A DNA stretch of 33,565 bases from Paracoccaceae bacterium (GTDB lineage: Bacteria > Pseudomonadota > Alphaproteobacteria > Rhodobacterales > Rhodobacteraceae), in the NCBI GenBank assembly GCA_024640245.1, contig JAHEFH010000009.1, positions 1-33,565 on the forward strand, written 5' to 3'. The notes beneath the pieces are model-generated. The model searched no databases. It was not told where the DNA came from and saw only the letters and a program-made list of their open reading frames with translations. Position 1 is the stretch's first letter. Every line of letters begins with the position of its first letter. Both the position numbers and the translations under genes were made by a program. Positions 1-8,388 of this stretch are shown here, in pieces.

Positions 1-224
1 TGAATGTGTCCCTGCGCGGCCTGCCCGTTGATGCGCTGGTGACGGATCTGGTCTACAATCCGCTGATGACGGATTTTCTGATTGCTGCCCAGCAGCGCGG
101 CAACCCCGTGGTGGACGGTCTGGGCATGCTGTTGCATCAGGCGGTTCCCGGGTTCGAAGCCTGGTTCGGAGAGCGCCCCGTCGTGGATGACGCGCTGCGC
201 GAACTGGTACTGGCGCAGAAATGA
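1..224 (+). CDS. aroE: Shikimate dehydrogenase, C-terminal part (5' end outside window)
   Basis: C-terminal roughly 74 residues of an NADP-dependent shikimate dehydrogenase, which reduces 3-dehydroshikimate in the chorismate (aromatic amino acid) pathway in the cytosol. The segment [14 protein letters not shown] followed by [20 protein letters not shown] is the typical AroE C-terminal lobe; the Gln of the GMLLHQA helix is in a shikimate-binding helix in known structures. The frame is open to the left edge, so the GTG at position 6 is an internal codon and not a start. Its TGA overlaps the coaE ATG (ATGA, 221-224), so the two are probably translationally coupled. The identification is firm despite the truncation, because neighbours coaE and dnaQ are its usual partners in alphaproteobacteria. 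Confidence 0.9.
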   Translation, partial: NVSLRGLPVDALVTDLVYNPLMTDFLIAAQQRGNPVVDGLGMLLHQAVPGFEAWFGERPVVDDALRELVLAQK

Positions 225-826
225 CGGACCGCCCCTATATTCTGGGCCTGACCGGCTCTATCGGCAGCGGAAAATCGACGACCGCGAAGATGTTTTCCGA
301 TGCCGGCGTTCCGGTCTGGGATGCGGATGCGGTAGTTCACCTGCTATATGCGCAGGACAAGGCGCTGATTGGTGAAATCGGAACGCTTGCGCCGGGATCG
401 GTCGTTGATGGTGTCGTTGACCGGCAAAGGCTGAAAGACCGGATAAAGGCTGATCCTGCCCTGCTTAAACGGATCGAAGCGGCGGTTCATCCACGCGTTC
501 AGAGACACCGCGAGGAATTTCTGGCGAAACAGGCAGGGCCACTGGTCGTCCTGGACATCCCATTGTTGTTCGAGGTCGGCGCCGATGCGATCTGCGACGG
601 CACTCTGGTGGTGACGACAACGCCGCAGGAACAGCGCCGTCGCGTTTTGGAACGCGGTAGCATGACACCCGAAACGCTTGATATGATCCTCGCGAAACAG
701 ATGCCGCTGACTGAAAAAGCCGCAAGGGCCGATTTCGTGATCGAAAGCAAATCGCTGGAATCCGCGCGCAAAGCGGTCCATGATCTGATTGCGGAACTTA
801 CAGGGGACAGCGGACAAGATGCGTGA
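221..826 (+). CDS. coaE: Dephospho-CoA kinase
   Basis: 201 aa, the normal length for CoaE. It catalyses the last step of coenzyme A synthesis, ATP-dependent phosphorylation of the 3'-hydroxyl of dephospho-CoA, in the cytosol. The P-loop is at residues 12-19 (GSIGSGKS) directly after the first beta strand (YILGLT). The conserved acidic pair in VWDADAVVH (D34, D36) and the DIPLLFE motif (residues 112-118) are both present. The C-terminal lid region with [13 protein letters not shown] is typical. The start ATG at 221 is inside the aroE stop (ATGA), and the 3' end overlaps dnaQ by 8 bp. The three genes therefore look like one polycistronic unit with no room for internal promoters. Confidence 0.96.
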   Translation: MTDRPYILGLTGSIGSGKSTTAKMFSDAGVPVWDADAVVHLLYAQDKALIGEIGTLAPGSVVDGVVDRQRLKDRIKADPALLKRIEAAVHPRVQRHREEFLAKQAGPLVVLDIPLLFEVGADAICDGTLVVTTTPQEQRRRVLERGSMTPETLDMILAKQMPLTEKAARADFVIESKSLESARKAVHDLIAELTGDSGQDA

Positions 827-1517
827 AGTGGTTCTGGATACGGAAACGACCGGCCTCGATCCGGCGACCGGCGACCGGATTGTCGAGATCGGCGGTGTGG
901 AGCTGCACAATCACATGCCGACGGGGCGCGTCTATCACCAGTATATCAACCCGGAACGCGACATGCCTGAAGGCGCTTTTGCCGTTCATGGACTGAGCTC
1001 GCAATTCCTGTCCGACAAGCCGGTTTTCAAGGCCATCGCGGACGCTTTTCTGGAGTTTGTCGGCGACGCCAAGTTAGTGATTCACAATGCCAGTTTCGAC
1101 ATGAAATTCCTCAATGCCGAGCTGAAATGGATCGGCAACCAGCCGCTGCCCTATGCTCAGGCGGTCGATACGCTGGAAATCGCGCGGCGGAAATTTCCGG
1201 GTGCGCAGAATTCGCTCGATGCACTGTGCCGTCGGTTCGGCGTCGACAATTCGGCCCGCGAAAAACACGGGGCGCTGCTCGACTCGGAAATCCTGGCGGA
1301 AGTCTATCTGGAACTGATCGGTGGCCGTCAGCCCGATTTCGCGCTGAACGTCGTCGGCGGTACCGACATGAACCGTGGCCGGACCGTTTCGGCCGACGCC
1401 GCATTGCCTCAGCGCCCCGCGGCCCTGCCGTCACGCCTGACCGAAGCCGAACAACAGGCGCATTCGGAATTCGTCCGGTCGCTGGTCAACGATGCTCTCT
1501 GGCTCCGTAACAAATAA
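819..1517 (+). CDS. dnaQ: DNA polymerase III epsilon subunit (3'-5' proofreading exonuclease)
   Basis: 232 aa. Epsilon proofreads newly made DNA within the Pol III core. All DEDDh exonuclease motifs are visible: ExoI VLDTETTG (D7, E9), ExoII HNASFDMKFL (D94), ExoIII REKHGALLDSEILAEVY (H150, D155). The C-terminal tail (about residues 175-232, rich in Pro/Ala, ending LVNDALWLRNK) corresponds to the segment that in other bacteria tethers epsilon to the polymerase subunit. An in-frame start at 789 exists, but the ATG at 819 begins right at the conserved REVVLDTET strand and is preferred. It overlaps the end of coaE by 8 bp, with a GGGGA stretch about 11 nt upstream. The gene is convergent with secB across a shared hairpin. 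Confidence 0.95.
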   Translation: MREVVLDTETTGLDPATGDRIVEIGGVELHNHMPTGRVYHQYINPERDMPEGAFAVHGLSSQFLSDKPVFKAIADAFLEFVGDAKLVIHNASFDMKFLNAELKWIGNQPLPYAQAVDTLEIARRKFPGAQNSLDALCRRFGVDNSAREKHGALLDSEILAEVYLELIGGRQPDFALNVVGGTDMNRGRTVSADAALPQRPAALPSRLTEAEQQAHSEFVRSLVNDALWLRNK

Positions 1518-1538
1518 AGGCGGCCAAATGACCGCCTT
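1517..1538 (-). terminator. Hairpin between convergent dnaQ and secB, terminator for secB
   Basis: A perfect 7-bp stem (AAGGCGG at 1517-1523, CCGCCTT at 1532-1538) encloses an 8-nt loop. Read on the minus strand it is followed by TTTATTTG, a usable U-rich tail for intrinsic termination of secB. Read on the plus strand the tail is CAAATAG, so termination of dnaQ here would be weaker. The placement between two converging stops supports a shared terminator. Confidence 0.65.
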
Positions 1539-1563
1539 CAAATAGTATCCGAAAATTGCCGTC

Positions 1564-2058
1564 CTAGTTCTTGGTGGCGGTCTCTGCCGCCCGGCGGGCC
1601 AGTTCGTTGCGATAGAGAGCTATGAAGTCGATGCTATCGACATTCAGCGGCGGGAACCCGCCATCGGCTGTGATATCGCGGACGATACGACGCACGAACG
1701 GGAACGTCAGGCGCGGACACTCGATCATCAGAAACGGGTGCAGCTGTTCATCGGAAACGTTCTCGATCTTGAACAGGCCTGCATAGTCGATCTCCAGCAG
1801 GAACACCATTTGCTCTCCGGCCTTTGCGGACACGGTCAGCTTCTGGATGACCTCATATTGGCCATCACTGCCCTTTTTCGCATCAAGGTTTACCTGAACG
1901 TTGATCTCGGGCTGCACATTGGCGCCAATGCCCTTCTGCGCGGCAATATTCTCGAAAGACAGATCGCGGATGTACTGGTTCACAACACGCACTGTCGGCA
2001 TTTTAGGTTGGGCCGCTGCTGCTGCTGCGTCGGCGGCGCCGTTTTCCTTATTGGCCAT
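1564..2058 (-). CDS. secB: Protein-export chaperone SecB
   Basis: 164 aa. SecB is a homotetrameric cytosolic chaperone that keeps precursors unfolded and passes them to SecA. Family signatures are visible: VVNQYIRDLSFENI near residue 25-40, the strand-rich middle (INVQVNLDAKK, YEVIQKLTVSAKAGEQMVFLLEIDYAGLF), then the hallmark HPFLMIECPRLTFPFVRRIVRDITADGGFPPLNVDSIDF. A low-complexity Ala-rich N-terminal tail (ADAAAAAAQ) is usual in alphaproteobacterial SecB. The ATG at 2058 has a GGAG Shine-Dalgarno about 8 nt upstream on the minus strand. fxsA lies upstream on the same strand, 74 bp away. The window also encodes SecA, which retains the C-terminal zinc motif that binds SecB. Confidence 0.97.
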   Translation of the reverse strand: MANKENGAADAAAAAAQPKMPTVRVVNQYIRDLSFENIAAQKGIGANVQPEINVQVNLDAKKGSDGQYEVIQKLTVSAKAGEQMVFLLEIDYAGLFKIENVSDEQLHPFLMIECPRLTFPFVRRIVRDITADGGFPPLNVDSIDFIALYRNELARRAAETATKN

Positions 2059-2132
2059 AAATCAACTCCATATTGAATTCCTGACGTGTCCTAACAAGGT
2101 TTCCTACGGGGAACAATCACAGAAAGCCGACC

Positions 2133-2615
2133 TCAGGGCTTTGTCCATCCGGAACCGCCTTTTTTCGGCGGATCGTCATCGATTACCGTAAAGTCGCCAT
2201 CCAGAGTTGTGTCGTCGTAACGGCCGCGCGGGGGCGCGTTGGTGTTGGAATAGACCCGGATGCTGCCTTCCGCAATACGGCGGCCAATCCACTTGATGAC
2301 CCAGACCCGCACTTTGGGGACCATCAGGGACAGGCCGAGGAAGTCGGTAAAGAACCCCGGCGTCAATAGCAGGACGCCCGCCACAAGGATCAGAGCTCCA
2401 TGAGCGATGGGATTGACCGGGTCTCCGCCTGTGCGCAGGTTGTTCTGCAGAGTTGTCAGGGTCGCCAAGCCCTGCGAGCGCAGAAGCGTGGAACCGGCCA
2501 GCGCCGTCAGGAAAACAATTGCAAGCGTAGGCCACAAGCCGATAAACCCGCCAACCTTTATAAACAGAGCGATCTCTATGATCGGAACGATCACGAAAAT
2601 TACAAAGAGCCACAT
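2133..2615 (-). CDS. fxsA: FxsA family membrane protein
   Basis: 160 aa, small inner-membrane protein. The N-terminal half has hydrophobic segments at about 1-20 (LFVIFVIVPIIEIALFI), 24-42 (GLWPTLAIVFLTALAGSTLL) and 73-95 (GALILVAGVLLLTPGFFTDF). The LLTPGFFTDFLG motif is diagnostic of the FxsA family. The C-terminal cytosolic tail is acidic and Gly/Lys-rich. In E. coli, FxsA overproduction relieves exclusion of phage T7 by the F plasmid; its cellular role is otherwise unclear, so no function is claimed here beyond family. The start has an AAGGGA Shine-Dalgarno. It is divergent from the Tim44-like gene across 118 bp and upstream of secB on the same strand, a pairing I associate with Rhodobacterales. 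Confidence 0.9.
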   Translation of the reverse strand: MWLFVIFVIVPIIEIALFIKVGGFIGLWPTLAIVFLTALAGSTLLRSQGLATLTTLQNNLRTGGDPVNPIAHGALILVAGVLLLTPGFFTDFLGLSLMVPKVRVWVIKWIGRRIAEGSIRVYSNTNAPPRGRYDDTTLDGDFTVIDDDPPKKGGSGWTKP

Positions 2616-2733
2616 ATGGCAATCCCTTCATCAACAGAGCGTGCTATCAGTAGACTTGCCCTTTCCACTGACCTAAATAGGTAGTGACAGGTGACAATGC
2701 CACAGTTGTTGCCAAATTGTGAAAGGGTAATGA

Positions 2734-3390
2734 ATGAGCTCCGCTGTTTTTCAGCTTATTATTATGGGCGTCATCGCTGTCGTCCTGTTCCTGCGCCTGC
2801 GCAATGTACTTGGCACGCGCGACGGGTTCGAGCCGAAAGCCGATGCAAAGCCCGCGAGCAAGGGATTGCCGCGCGGATTCGAGGTGATCGAGGGCGGTCC
2901 TGACCGCGATATCGCAGACCATGTCGATATTAGAAGTGATGCGGGCAAGGCCTTTGCCGCGATGAAGGCCGTAGAGCCGGACTTCTCGGTTACGGAATTC
3001 CAGGGCGGCGCGCGCCAGGCATACGAGATGATCCTGATGGCCTTCGAGAGCGGCGATCTTGAAACTCTCGACAAGTTTCTGTCGGCAGATGTCTACGAAA
3101 CTTTTGAAACGGTGATCAACGAGCGCTTGGCGAAGGGCCTGAGCGTCGATGCGCAGTTCGTCGGCGTGAGCGAGATGAAGATCACCAGCGCCACTTTCGA
3201 TCAACGCTCCAAAGAGGCGGAGGTCACGCTGCGGTTTGTCGCCGAACTGACATCCGTGGTGCGCAATGCTGAGGGAGAAGTGATCGAAGGCGACCTCAAC
3301 AAGATCAAACGTCAAACAGATATCTGGACCTTTGCCCGCAGCATGGGGCAGGAAAACCCGAACTGGGAACTGGTGGCGACAGGCGGGTGA
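2734..3390 (+). CDS. Tim44/TimA-like protein (Tim44-like domain)
   Basis: 218 aa. One N-terminal membrane anchor at about residues 4-20 (AVFQLIIMGVIAVVLFL) is followed by a linker rich in Lys/Ala/Gly. From about residue 75 a Tim44-like domain runs to the end: FQGGARQAYEMILMAFESGDLETLDKFLS, then VYETFETVINERLAKGLS, then the beta-rich part ending IWTFARSMGQENPNWELVATGG. Mitochondrial Tim44 links the import channel to Hsp70; the bacterial relatives (called TimA in Caulobacter) are membrane-bound proteins of uncertain role. The ATG at 2734 follows GAAAGGG at 2721-2727. The 3' end abuts mltA, so the two are likely co-transcribed. Confidence 0.88.
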   Translation: MSSAVFQLIIMGVIAVVLFLRLRNVLGTRDGFEPKADAKPASKGLPRGFEVIEGGPDRDIADHVDIRSDAGKAFAAMKAVEPDFSVTEFQGGARQAYEMILMAFESGDLETLDKFLSADVYETFETVINERLAKGLSVDAQFVGVSEMKITSATFDQRSKEAEVTLRFVAELTSVVRNAEGEVIEGDLNKIKRQTDIWTFARSMGQENPNWELVATGG

Positions 3391-4445
3391 TGATTGCGGG
3401 ATCGTATCGTATTTTGTGGTTTCTTGCGGCGGCGGTCCTGCTGATGACCGGCGCCGCGTCCGCAGAAGGGATGCGCATCAAGCCGGTGACGTTTGCCGAT
3501 CTTCCCGGATGGCAAAAGGATGATCTGGCAGACTCGCTGATTGCCTTCCGGACCTCGTGCCGGCGCGCGAAAGACCCGCGACTGTCAGCGGCGAAATGGT
3601 CGGTGATCTGCGCCGCCGCAAAACGGGCCGACGATCCCCGCGCGTTTTTCGAGGCCCATTTCCAACCGGTGCAGGTGATCGCCGACAAGCCGGTCCTGTA
3701 CACAGGCTATTACGAACCCGAATTGCAGGGCGCACGACAGCGAGGCGGCAAGTTCCAGTATCCTATCTATCGCAAGCCGCGCGACTGGATGGGCGGCGGA
3801 AAGTGGAAATCGAGGGCCGAGATTGAGTCCGGCGCTATCAAGGACCGCGGATTGGAGCTGGCCTGGCTGACTGATCCCGTCGAGGCTTATTTTCTTCATA
3901 TTCAAGGTTCGGGTCGCATCCGCCTTGAGGATGGCGCTGTCATGAGGGCGGGGTTTTCTGCGTCCAACGGGCACAGATACCGCTCGATCGGTAAAGAGTT
4001 GTTGCGTCGCGGTGCGCTTGGCGACCGCAACATCACCGCCGCAAATATCAAGGCATGGGTTCGCGAAAACCCTGATGCCGGCAGGCAGTTGCTGAACCAC
4101 AATCCGCGTTATATTTTCTTCAGGGAGGTCACCGACCTGCCAGAGAACGCCGGACCCATCGGAGCGATGAGCGTACCGCTGTCCGCGCTACGCAGCATGG
4201 CCGTCGATCCGGATTACATACCGCTCGGCAGTCCGGTCTGGATTGACAAGAAAGGCAAGGATTCGTTGCGTCGCCTACTGATTGCACAGGACGTCGGCGC
4301 GGCGATCAAGGGGCCGCATCGCGGCGATATTTTCTATGGCTCGGGCCGCGACGCGGAGCGTATAGCCGGTCGCACCAAAAGTCCGGGCGCAATCTATATT
4401 CTGCTGCCGAAGGCCGCGGTGGGCACATTCGCCCCGAGGGGCTGA
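3390..4445 (+). CDS. mltA: Membrane-bound-type lytic murein transglycosylase A
   Basis: 351 aa from the ATG at 3390 (a GTG at 3387 gives one more residue). MltA cleaves the MurNAc-GlcNAc bond of peptidoglycan, forming 1,6-anhydro-MurNAc, in the periplasm. An N-terminal signal peptide is visible: a hydrophobic core at about 8-22 and cleavage after ASA (residue 25). There is no lipobox Cys, so unlike the E. coli lipoprotein this one is probably soluble or anchored otherwise. The MltA domain runs from about residue 60 (YTGYYEPELQGAR, FLHIQGSGRIRLEDG). The C-terminal 3D domain carries PLGSPVWID and the DVGAAIKGPHRGDIFYGSG segment holding the catalytic Asp region. It overlaps the stop of the Tim44-like gene (TGATG). 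Confidence 0.94.
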   Translation: MIAGSYRILWFLAAAVLLMTGAASAEGMRIKPVTFADLPGWQKDDLADSLIAFRTSCRRAKDPRLSAAKWSVICAAAKRADDPRAFFEAHFQPVQVIADKPVLYTGYYEPELQGARQRGGKFQYPIYRKPRDWMGGGKWKSRAEIESGAIKDRGLELAWLTDPVEAYFLHIQGSGRIRLEDGAVMRAGFSASNGHRYRSIGKELLRRGALGDRNITAANIKAWVRENPDAGRQLLNHNPRYIFFREVTDLPENAGPIGAMSVPLSALRSMAVDPDYIPLGSPVWIDKKGKDSLRRLLIAQDVGAAIKGPHRGDIFYGSGRDAERIAGRTKSPGAIYILLPKAAVGTFAPRG

Positions 4446-4449
4446 AGCA

Positions 4450-5040
4450 ATGGCGCGCAGGAAACGACCGCTGAGCGATGACGACCGCCGGCTCTGGCAA
4501 CGCCTGACCGAGCGTGTCGACCCCCTTCATCCGGAGCGTAAGAAACTTGCCCCGGCGATTTTTCCGCCGAAGAAAACTGCTCCGAAAAGCGAGCCGCCCG
4601 CGCCGATAAAGCCGTTCCGGATTGGCGAGAAAACCCAAACCGCACCCCCAAGGCCGCAGCCTTCCGTCGACGATACCGCCGCTAAAGTTTCGCCCAATAT
4701 GGACAAGCGCAATTTTCAGCGCCTGCTGAAAGGCCGGAAGGAAATCGACGTGACGCTGGATCTGCACGGCATGACGGCGGAACAGGCTCGACAGCGCCTG
4801 ATATTGTCGCTGCATCAGGCCCACGCGCGGGATGCGAGGCTGGTGCTTGTAATTACCGGCAAAGGCAAGCGCACCCATATCGACGAATTCAACCGGCCGC
4901 GCTCTGGCGTGCTTCGGGAATCCCTGCCGGACTGGTTGCGGTCCGGCGCGCTGTCGGGGATCGTATTGCAGGTGACGCAAGCACATCCGAAACACGGCGG
5001 CAAAGGCGCGTTCTACGTTTACCTCAGGCGGAGACGCTAG
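4450..5040 (+). CDS. Smr-domain (MutS2 C-terminal-like) protein, DNA endonuclease SmrA-type
   Basis: 196 aa. The first 85 residues are basic and Pro/Lys-rich, probably disordered. From about residue 98 a Smr domain follows with its three signatures: LDLHGMTAEQARQRL, then the LVLVITGKGKRTH loop, then GALSGIVLQVTQAHPKHGGKGAFYVYLRRRR. Smr domains bind or nick nucleic acids; the substrate of this stand-alone proteobacterial subgroup is not settled. The start ATG is 4 bp after the mltA stop, with GAGGGG upstream, so it should belong to the Tim44-mltA-smr unit. Its last 17 bp overlap the end of the convergent MFS gene on the opposite strand. Confidence 0.9.
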   Translation: MARRKRPLSDDDRRLWQRLTERVDPLHPERKKLAPAIFPPKKTAPKSEPPAPIKPFRIGEKTQTAPPRPQPSVDDTAAKVSPNMDKRNFQRLLKGRKEIDVTLDLHGMTAEQARQRLILSLHQAHARDARLVLVITGKGKRTHIDEFNRPRSGVLRESLPDWLRSGALSGIVLQVTQAHPKHGGKGAFYVYLRRRR

Positions 5041-6256
5041 AGTGCTTCATGGCCGGCCTGGCGCGCAACACTCCGACCAGGACGAGCGCTGACGCGAATA
5101 CCACATAAGCCGCGATCCAGAGCATCTGCTCGGTGAAACTGACGCCGAGATCGATCAGCGCACCGGTCAGCGCCGGCCCGATGGCAGATGCCACCACCAT
5201 CACCGCCGCCGCCAAGGCCTTGATGGAACCGATGTGGCGGGTGCCGTAGTACTCCGACCAGAAGGCCAGCGGCACCACGCTGAATGCGCCTTGCATCAAG
5301 GCCAGCAGTACCAGCCCTACCATTGCGTATCCCAGACTTGTTGCCTGGCTGAAAACCACGAAAGCCGCCGCCATCGGTAACTGGATCAGCGGCATCATGA
5401 CGGAACTGCCCCAGCGGTCTATGGCGACACCGGCCAGCAAAAGCGATATGACCGTTGTCAGCGTGTAAAAGGGAAAGAGCGCGACCAGACTGACATGTTC
5501 CCAACCCTTAATCGAAGCGAAATGCACCTGCTGAAAGAAAAAAGCCGTTCCCATCATTGGCGGCGCGGCAATGGCAGGCAACACGAGCCAGAACAGCCAG
5601 TGGCGCAATACCAGCGACCGTGACCAGTGCCGGCCGGACATTCCGACCGCATGGCTTTCCTCCGCGATGGACTGCGGGGTACGTTCTTCCGACAAAAGGT
5701 GCCGCAAAGGCAGAATGAACAGAAGCGTAACGACCGCAGCCAGAATCCAGAGTGACCGCCACGACGTATAGGCCATCAGGGCCACGAACAACACCGGAAG
5801 CAATGCCTCTCCGAAAGAGAATCCGAGCCTGGAAATCGCCGCCGCCTTGCCGCGACCGGCGACGAACCAGCGCGCCATCGCCACCATGGCGATATGGCTG
5901 AGCATGCCCTGCCCGCTGAAACGCAGTCCGAAAACAATGAGTATCAACATCGCCGCGCTGGTGTTGAAGGCCATCGCCAAACAGAAGCCGCCCATCATGC
6001 AGAACATGGCGACCGACAGCGATCTGGCGCGATACAGGTCGGTGTAAGACCCCGCCCAGATTATCAGCAGGCCGGACGCCAGCGTTCCGGCACCGTAAAT
6101 CCGGCCCCAATCGCCGTTGCTCAACCCATAGTCCGCCATGATCTGGCCGGCGAAAATCGAGATGAAGAACGTCTGGCCGAAACTCGTGGAAAAGTTCAGC
6201 AGACTGCCGGCAGACAGCCAGCGGGCGTTTGTTTTGAGGAAATCCGTCAGGCTCAT
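5024..6256 (-). CDS. Major facilitator superfamily (MFS) transporter
   Basis: 410 aa from the ATG at 6256; upstream in-frame non-ATG codons reach 6316 but add a non-conserved, polar N-terminus. About 12 hydrophobic segments arranged 6+6 around a central cytosolic loop (EERTPQSIAEESHAVGMSGRHWSR) mark an MFS permease of the inner membrane. The motif-A position after TM2 reads AGSYTDLYRARSL, close to the family G-x-x-x-D-R-x-G-R-R pattern. The substrate cannot be read from sequence. It is convergent with the Smr gene (17-bp overlap), and hslU lies 90 bp upstream on the same strand. No clear Shine-Dalgarno precedes either candidate start, so the start is uncertain while the family is firm. Confidence 0.85.
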   Translation of the reverse strand: MSLTDFLKTNARWLSAGSLLNFSTSFGQTFFISIFAGQIMADYGLSNGDWGRIYGAGTLASGLLIIWAGSYTDLYRARSLSVAMFCMMGGFCLAMAFNTSAAMLILIVFGLRFSGQGMLSHIAMVAMARWFVAGRGKAAAISRLGFSFGEALLPVLFVALMAYTSWRSLWILAAVVTLLFILPLRHLLSEERTPQSIAEESHAVGMSGRHWSRSLVLRHWLFWLVLPAIAAPPMMGTAFFFQQVHFASIKGWEHVSLVALFPFYTLTTVISLLLAGVAIDRWGSSVMMPLIQLPMAAAFVVFSQATSLGYAMVGLVLLALMQGAFSVVPLAFWSEYYGTRHIGSIKALAAAVMVVASAIGPALTGALIDLGVSFTEQMLWIAAYVVFASALVLVGVLRARPAMKHSSVSA

Positions 6257-6346
6257 CCGGCCAAGTAAACCGAAGTCGGGGGAACTGTCACTAGCAAAGC
6301 GCGGGTGCCGCACCAAGTTGCGGATCGGTATTCGGTCGCCTTCGGC

Positions 6347-7654
6347 CTACAAAACGTAGCGGCTGATATCAGGCGACCGCGCCAACTCGCCGAGGTGTTC
6401 CTCGACAAAGGCGCTGTCGATGGTGACCTTGTCGCCTCCGCGGTCCGGCGCGGTGAAGCTAAGCTCCTCGAAGACGCGCTCCATTACCGTGTGAAGACGC
6501 CTCGCGCCGATATTCTCGATGGTTTCGTTGACCTCTGCCGCGATCTTGGCAATCTGCGATATGCCGTTTTCGGTGAATTCGACCTCTACCTCTTCGGTGT
6601 TCATCAGTGCGATGTACTGCCGCGTCAGGGCGTTGTCGGTTTCGGTCAGGATGCGGACAAAATCGGCCTCTGTCAGCGGCCGAAGTTCGACGCGGATCGG
6701 CAGGCGGCCTTGCAACTCGGGCAGCAGATCCGACGGCTTGGCGATGTGGAAGGCTCCCGAAGCGATGAACAGGATGTGGTCGGTCTTGACCGGACCGTAT
6801 TTGGTGGAAACGGTCGTGCCCTCGATCAGCGGCAGCAGGTCGCGCTGTACGCCCTCGCGGGAAACGTCGGCGCCACGCGCGTCGGCGCGGGCACAGACCT
6901 TGTCGATCTCGTCCAGAAACACGATGCCATTTTCCTCGACGGAGGAAATGGCTTCCTTGGTCACGGCCTCCTGATCGACCAGCTTGTCGGCCTCTTCGTT
7001 GATCAGCACCTGATAGGAATCCTTGACCGTCATCTTGCGCCGCGTGGTCCGCCCTGCAAATGCCTTGCCGAAAAGGTCGCCGAGATTCATCATGCCCATG
7101 CCGCCGCCGGGCTGGCCGGGGATGTCCATCATCTGCATGGGGTTCGACGTGTCGGCGAGGTCCAGTTCGATCTCTTTGTCGTCGAGAATGCCGTCGCGCA
7201 GTTTCTTGCGGAACATTTCGCGGGTTTGCGACCTTGAGTCCTCGCCGCACAGCGCATCCAGAACGCGCTCTTCGGCAGAGCCGTGCGCATTCGCCTTCAC
7301 GTCTTCGCGCATCTGTTCGCGGATCATGACGATGGCGCTGTCCACGAGATCACGGACGATCTGTTCCACGTCGCGCCCGACATATCCGACCTCTGTGAAC
7401 TTGGTTGCCTCCACCTTCAGGAACGGAGCCTTGGCGAGTTTCGCCAAGCGTCGCGAAATCTCGGTTTTACCGACGCCGGTCGGGCCGATCATCAGGATGT
7501 TCTTGGGATAGACCTCGTCGCGTAGGTCATCGCCAAGCTGCTTGCGCCGCCAGCGGTTGCGCAGCGCCACGGCGACAGCGCGCTTGGCGTCCTTCTGGCC
7601 GATGATAAAGCGGTCGAGTTCCGAGACGATTTCGCGGGGGGTCAGATTGGTCAT
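6347..7654 (-). CDS. hslU: ATP-dependent protease ATPase subunit HslU (ClpY)
   Basis: 435 aa, full length. HslU is the hexameric AAA+ unfoldase that feeds substrates into HslV. The N-terminal [34 protein letters not shown] is the classic HslU start. Walker A GPTGVGKT is at 57-64, with the pore-loop segment VGYVGRDVE at about 91. The I-domain insertion follows ([24 protein letters not shown]), then Walker [11 protein letters not shown] and the sensor region [12 protein letters not shown]. The last residues SPDISRYVL match the conserved tail that docks between HslV subunits. It lies 55 bp downstream of hslV and is surely in the same operon. Confidence 0.98.
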   Translation of the reverse strand: MTNLTPREIVSELDRFIIGQKDAKRAVAVALRNRWRRKQLGDDLRDEVYPKNILMIGPTGVGKTEISRRLAKLAKAPFLKVEATKFTEVGYVGRDVEQIVRDLVDSAIVMIREQMREDVKANAHGSAEERVLDALCGEDSRSQTREMFRKKLRDGILDDKEIELDLADTSNPMQMMDIPGQPGGGMGMMNLGDLFGKAFAGRTTRRKMTVKDSYQVLINEEADKLVDQEAVTKEAISSVEENGIVFLDEIDKVCARADARGADVSREGVQRDLLPLIEGTTVSTKYGPVKTDHILFIASGAFHIAKPSDLLPELQGRLPIRVELRPLTEADFVRILTETDNALTRQYIALMNTEEVEVEFTENGISQIAKIAAEVNETIENIGARRLHTVMERVFEELSFTAPDRGGDKVTIDSAFVEEHLGELARSPDISRYVL

Positions 7655-7709
7655 GGGTTTGGCCTTGTGTTCGGTAAGGCAAGGGTGCGCGGCCGATGGT
7701 CGAAGCGCC

Positions 7710-8270
7710 CTAGCCTTTAATGGTTTCTACCGTCAGGTTGCCGTTGGTGTAGACGCAGATTTCCGCCGCGATGGCGAGCGCCCTGCGAGCGATCCCTTCG
7801 GCGTCGCCATCGCTGTCAATCAGCGCGCGGGCTGCGGCGAGCGCGTAGTTGCCCCCCGAGCCGATGGCGGCAATATCGTTTTCAGGCTCCAGAACATCGC
7901 CGGCACCGGTGATCACGAACAGGTCGCGACCATCAGTGACGATCAGCATGGCTTCGAGATTGCGCAGGTATTTGTCGGTGCGCCAATCCTTGGCCAGTTC
8001 GACCGATGCCTTGGCCAGCTGTCCGGGCGAGGCCTGCAATTTCGCCTCGAGCCGCTCCAGCAGGGTGAATGCGTCCGCCGTCGATCCGGCAAAGCCGCAG
8101 ACCACGTCATGGCCGCCGGGCGAGATGCGGCGCACCTTGCGCGCGGAGCCCTTGATCACTGTCTGGCCCAGGCTGACCTGGCCATCGCCCGCAACAACCA
8201 CCATGCCGCCCTTTTTGACGCCGATGATGGTGGTGCCGTGCCAGCCGGGGAATTTCTGTTTCTCGGACAT
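7710..8270 (-). CDS. hslV: ATP-dependent protease catalytic subunit HslV (ClpQ)
   Basis: 186 aa. HslV forms the double-hexamer threonine peptidase core of HslUV in the cytosol. After a 12-residue propeptide ending WHG, the catalytic Thr13 begins [23 protein letters not shown]; the family is processed to expose this Thr. The [16 protein letters not shown] and [14 protein letters not shown] stretches are typical. A longer in-frame reading reaches 8435 but runs through the infB terminator. The ATG at 8270 has a GAGGT Shine-Dalgarno 5-7 nt upstream and matches the family N-terminus. It is the first gene of hslVU, preceded by a possible heat-shock promoter. Confidence 0.97.
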   Translation of the reverse strand: MSEKQKFPGWHGTTIIGVKKGGMVVVAGDGQVSLGQTVIKGSARKVRRISPGGHDVVCGFAGSTADAFTLLERLEAKLQASPGQLAKASVELAKDWRTDKYLRNLEAMLIVTDGRDLFVITGAGDVLEPENDIAAIGSGGNYALAAARALIDSDGDAEGIARRALAIAAEICVYTNGNLTVETIKG

Positions 8271-8295
8271 GCGATACCTCGATTCTGTCGACTCA

Positions 8296-8324
8296 ATATA
8301 TGGGTTTCGGGTCAGGATTCCATA
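8296..8324 (-). promoter_or_regulatory. Possible RpoH (heat-shock sigma) promoter for hslVU
   Basis: On the minus strand CCCATATAT (8304 down to 8296) closely resembles the sigma-32 -10 element CCCCATnTA. TATGGAA (8324 to 8318) lies 13 bp upstream and matches 4 of 7 positions of CTTGAAA. Transcription would start near 8290, leaving a leader of about 20 nt before the hslV ATG. hslVU is a known sigma-32 operon in E. coli. The -35 match is only partial. Confidence 0.42.
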
Positions 8325-8341
8325 GCTGGACGGGAAAAAGA

Positions 8342-8365
8342 AAAGGGCGGTTAAAACCGCCCTTT
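8342..8365 (-). terminator. Rho-independent terminator of the rimP-nusA-ylxR-infB operon
   Basis: A perfect 11-bp inverted repeat (AAAGGGCGGTT at 8342-8352, AACCGCCCTTT at 8355-8365) has only two central bases between its arms. On the minus strand it begins 23 bp after the infB stop and is followed by a T-rich run (TTTTCTTTTT with the stem-end Ts). This is a strong intrinsic terminator. It also insulates hslVU, which is transcribed in the same direction downstream. Confidence 0.9.
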
Positions 8366-8388
8366 CGTTTCCGTGTCGCACTGTGTGG

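Noticed and set aside
6-8. GTG near the left edge as the start of a 72-residue protein
   Set aside because: The sequence is the C-terminal lobe of AroE and the frame is open to the edge.
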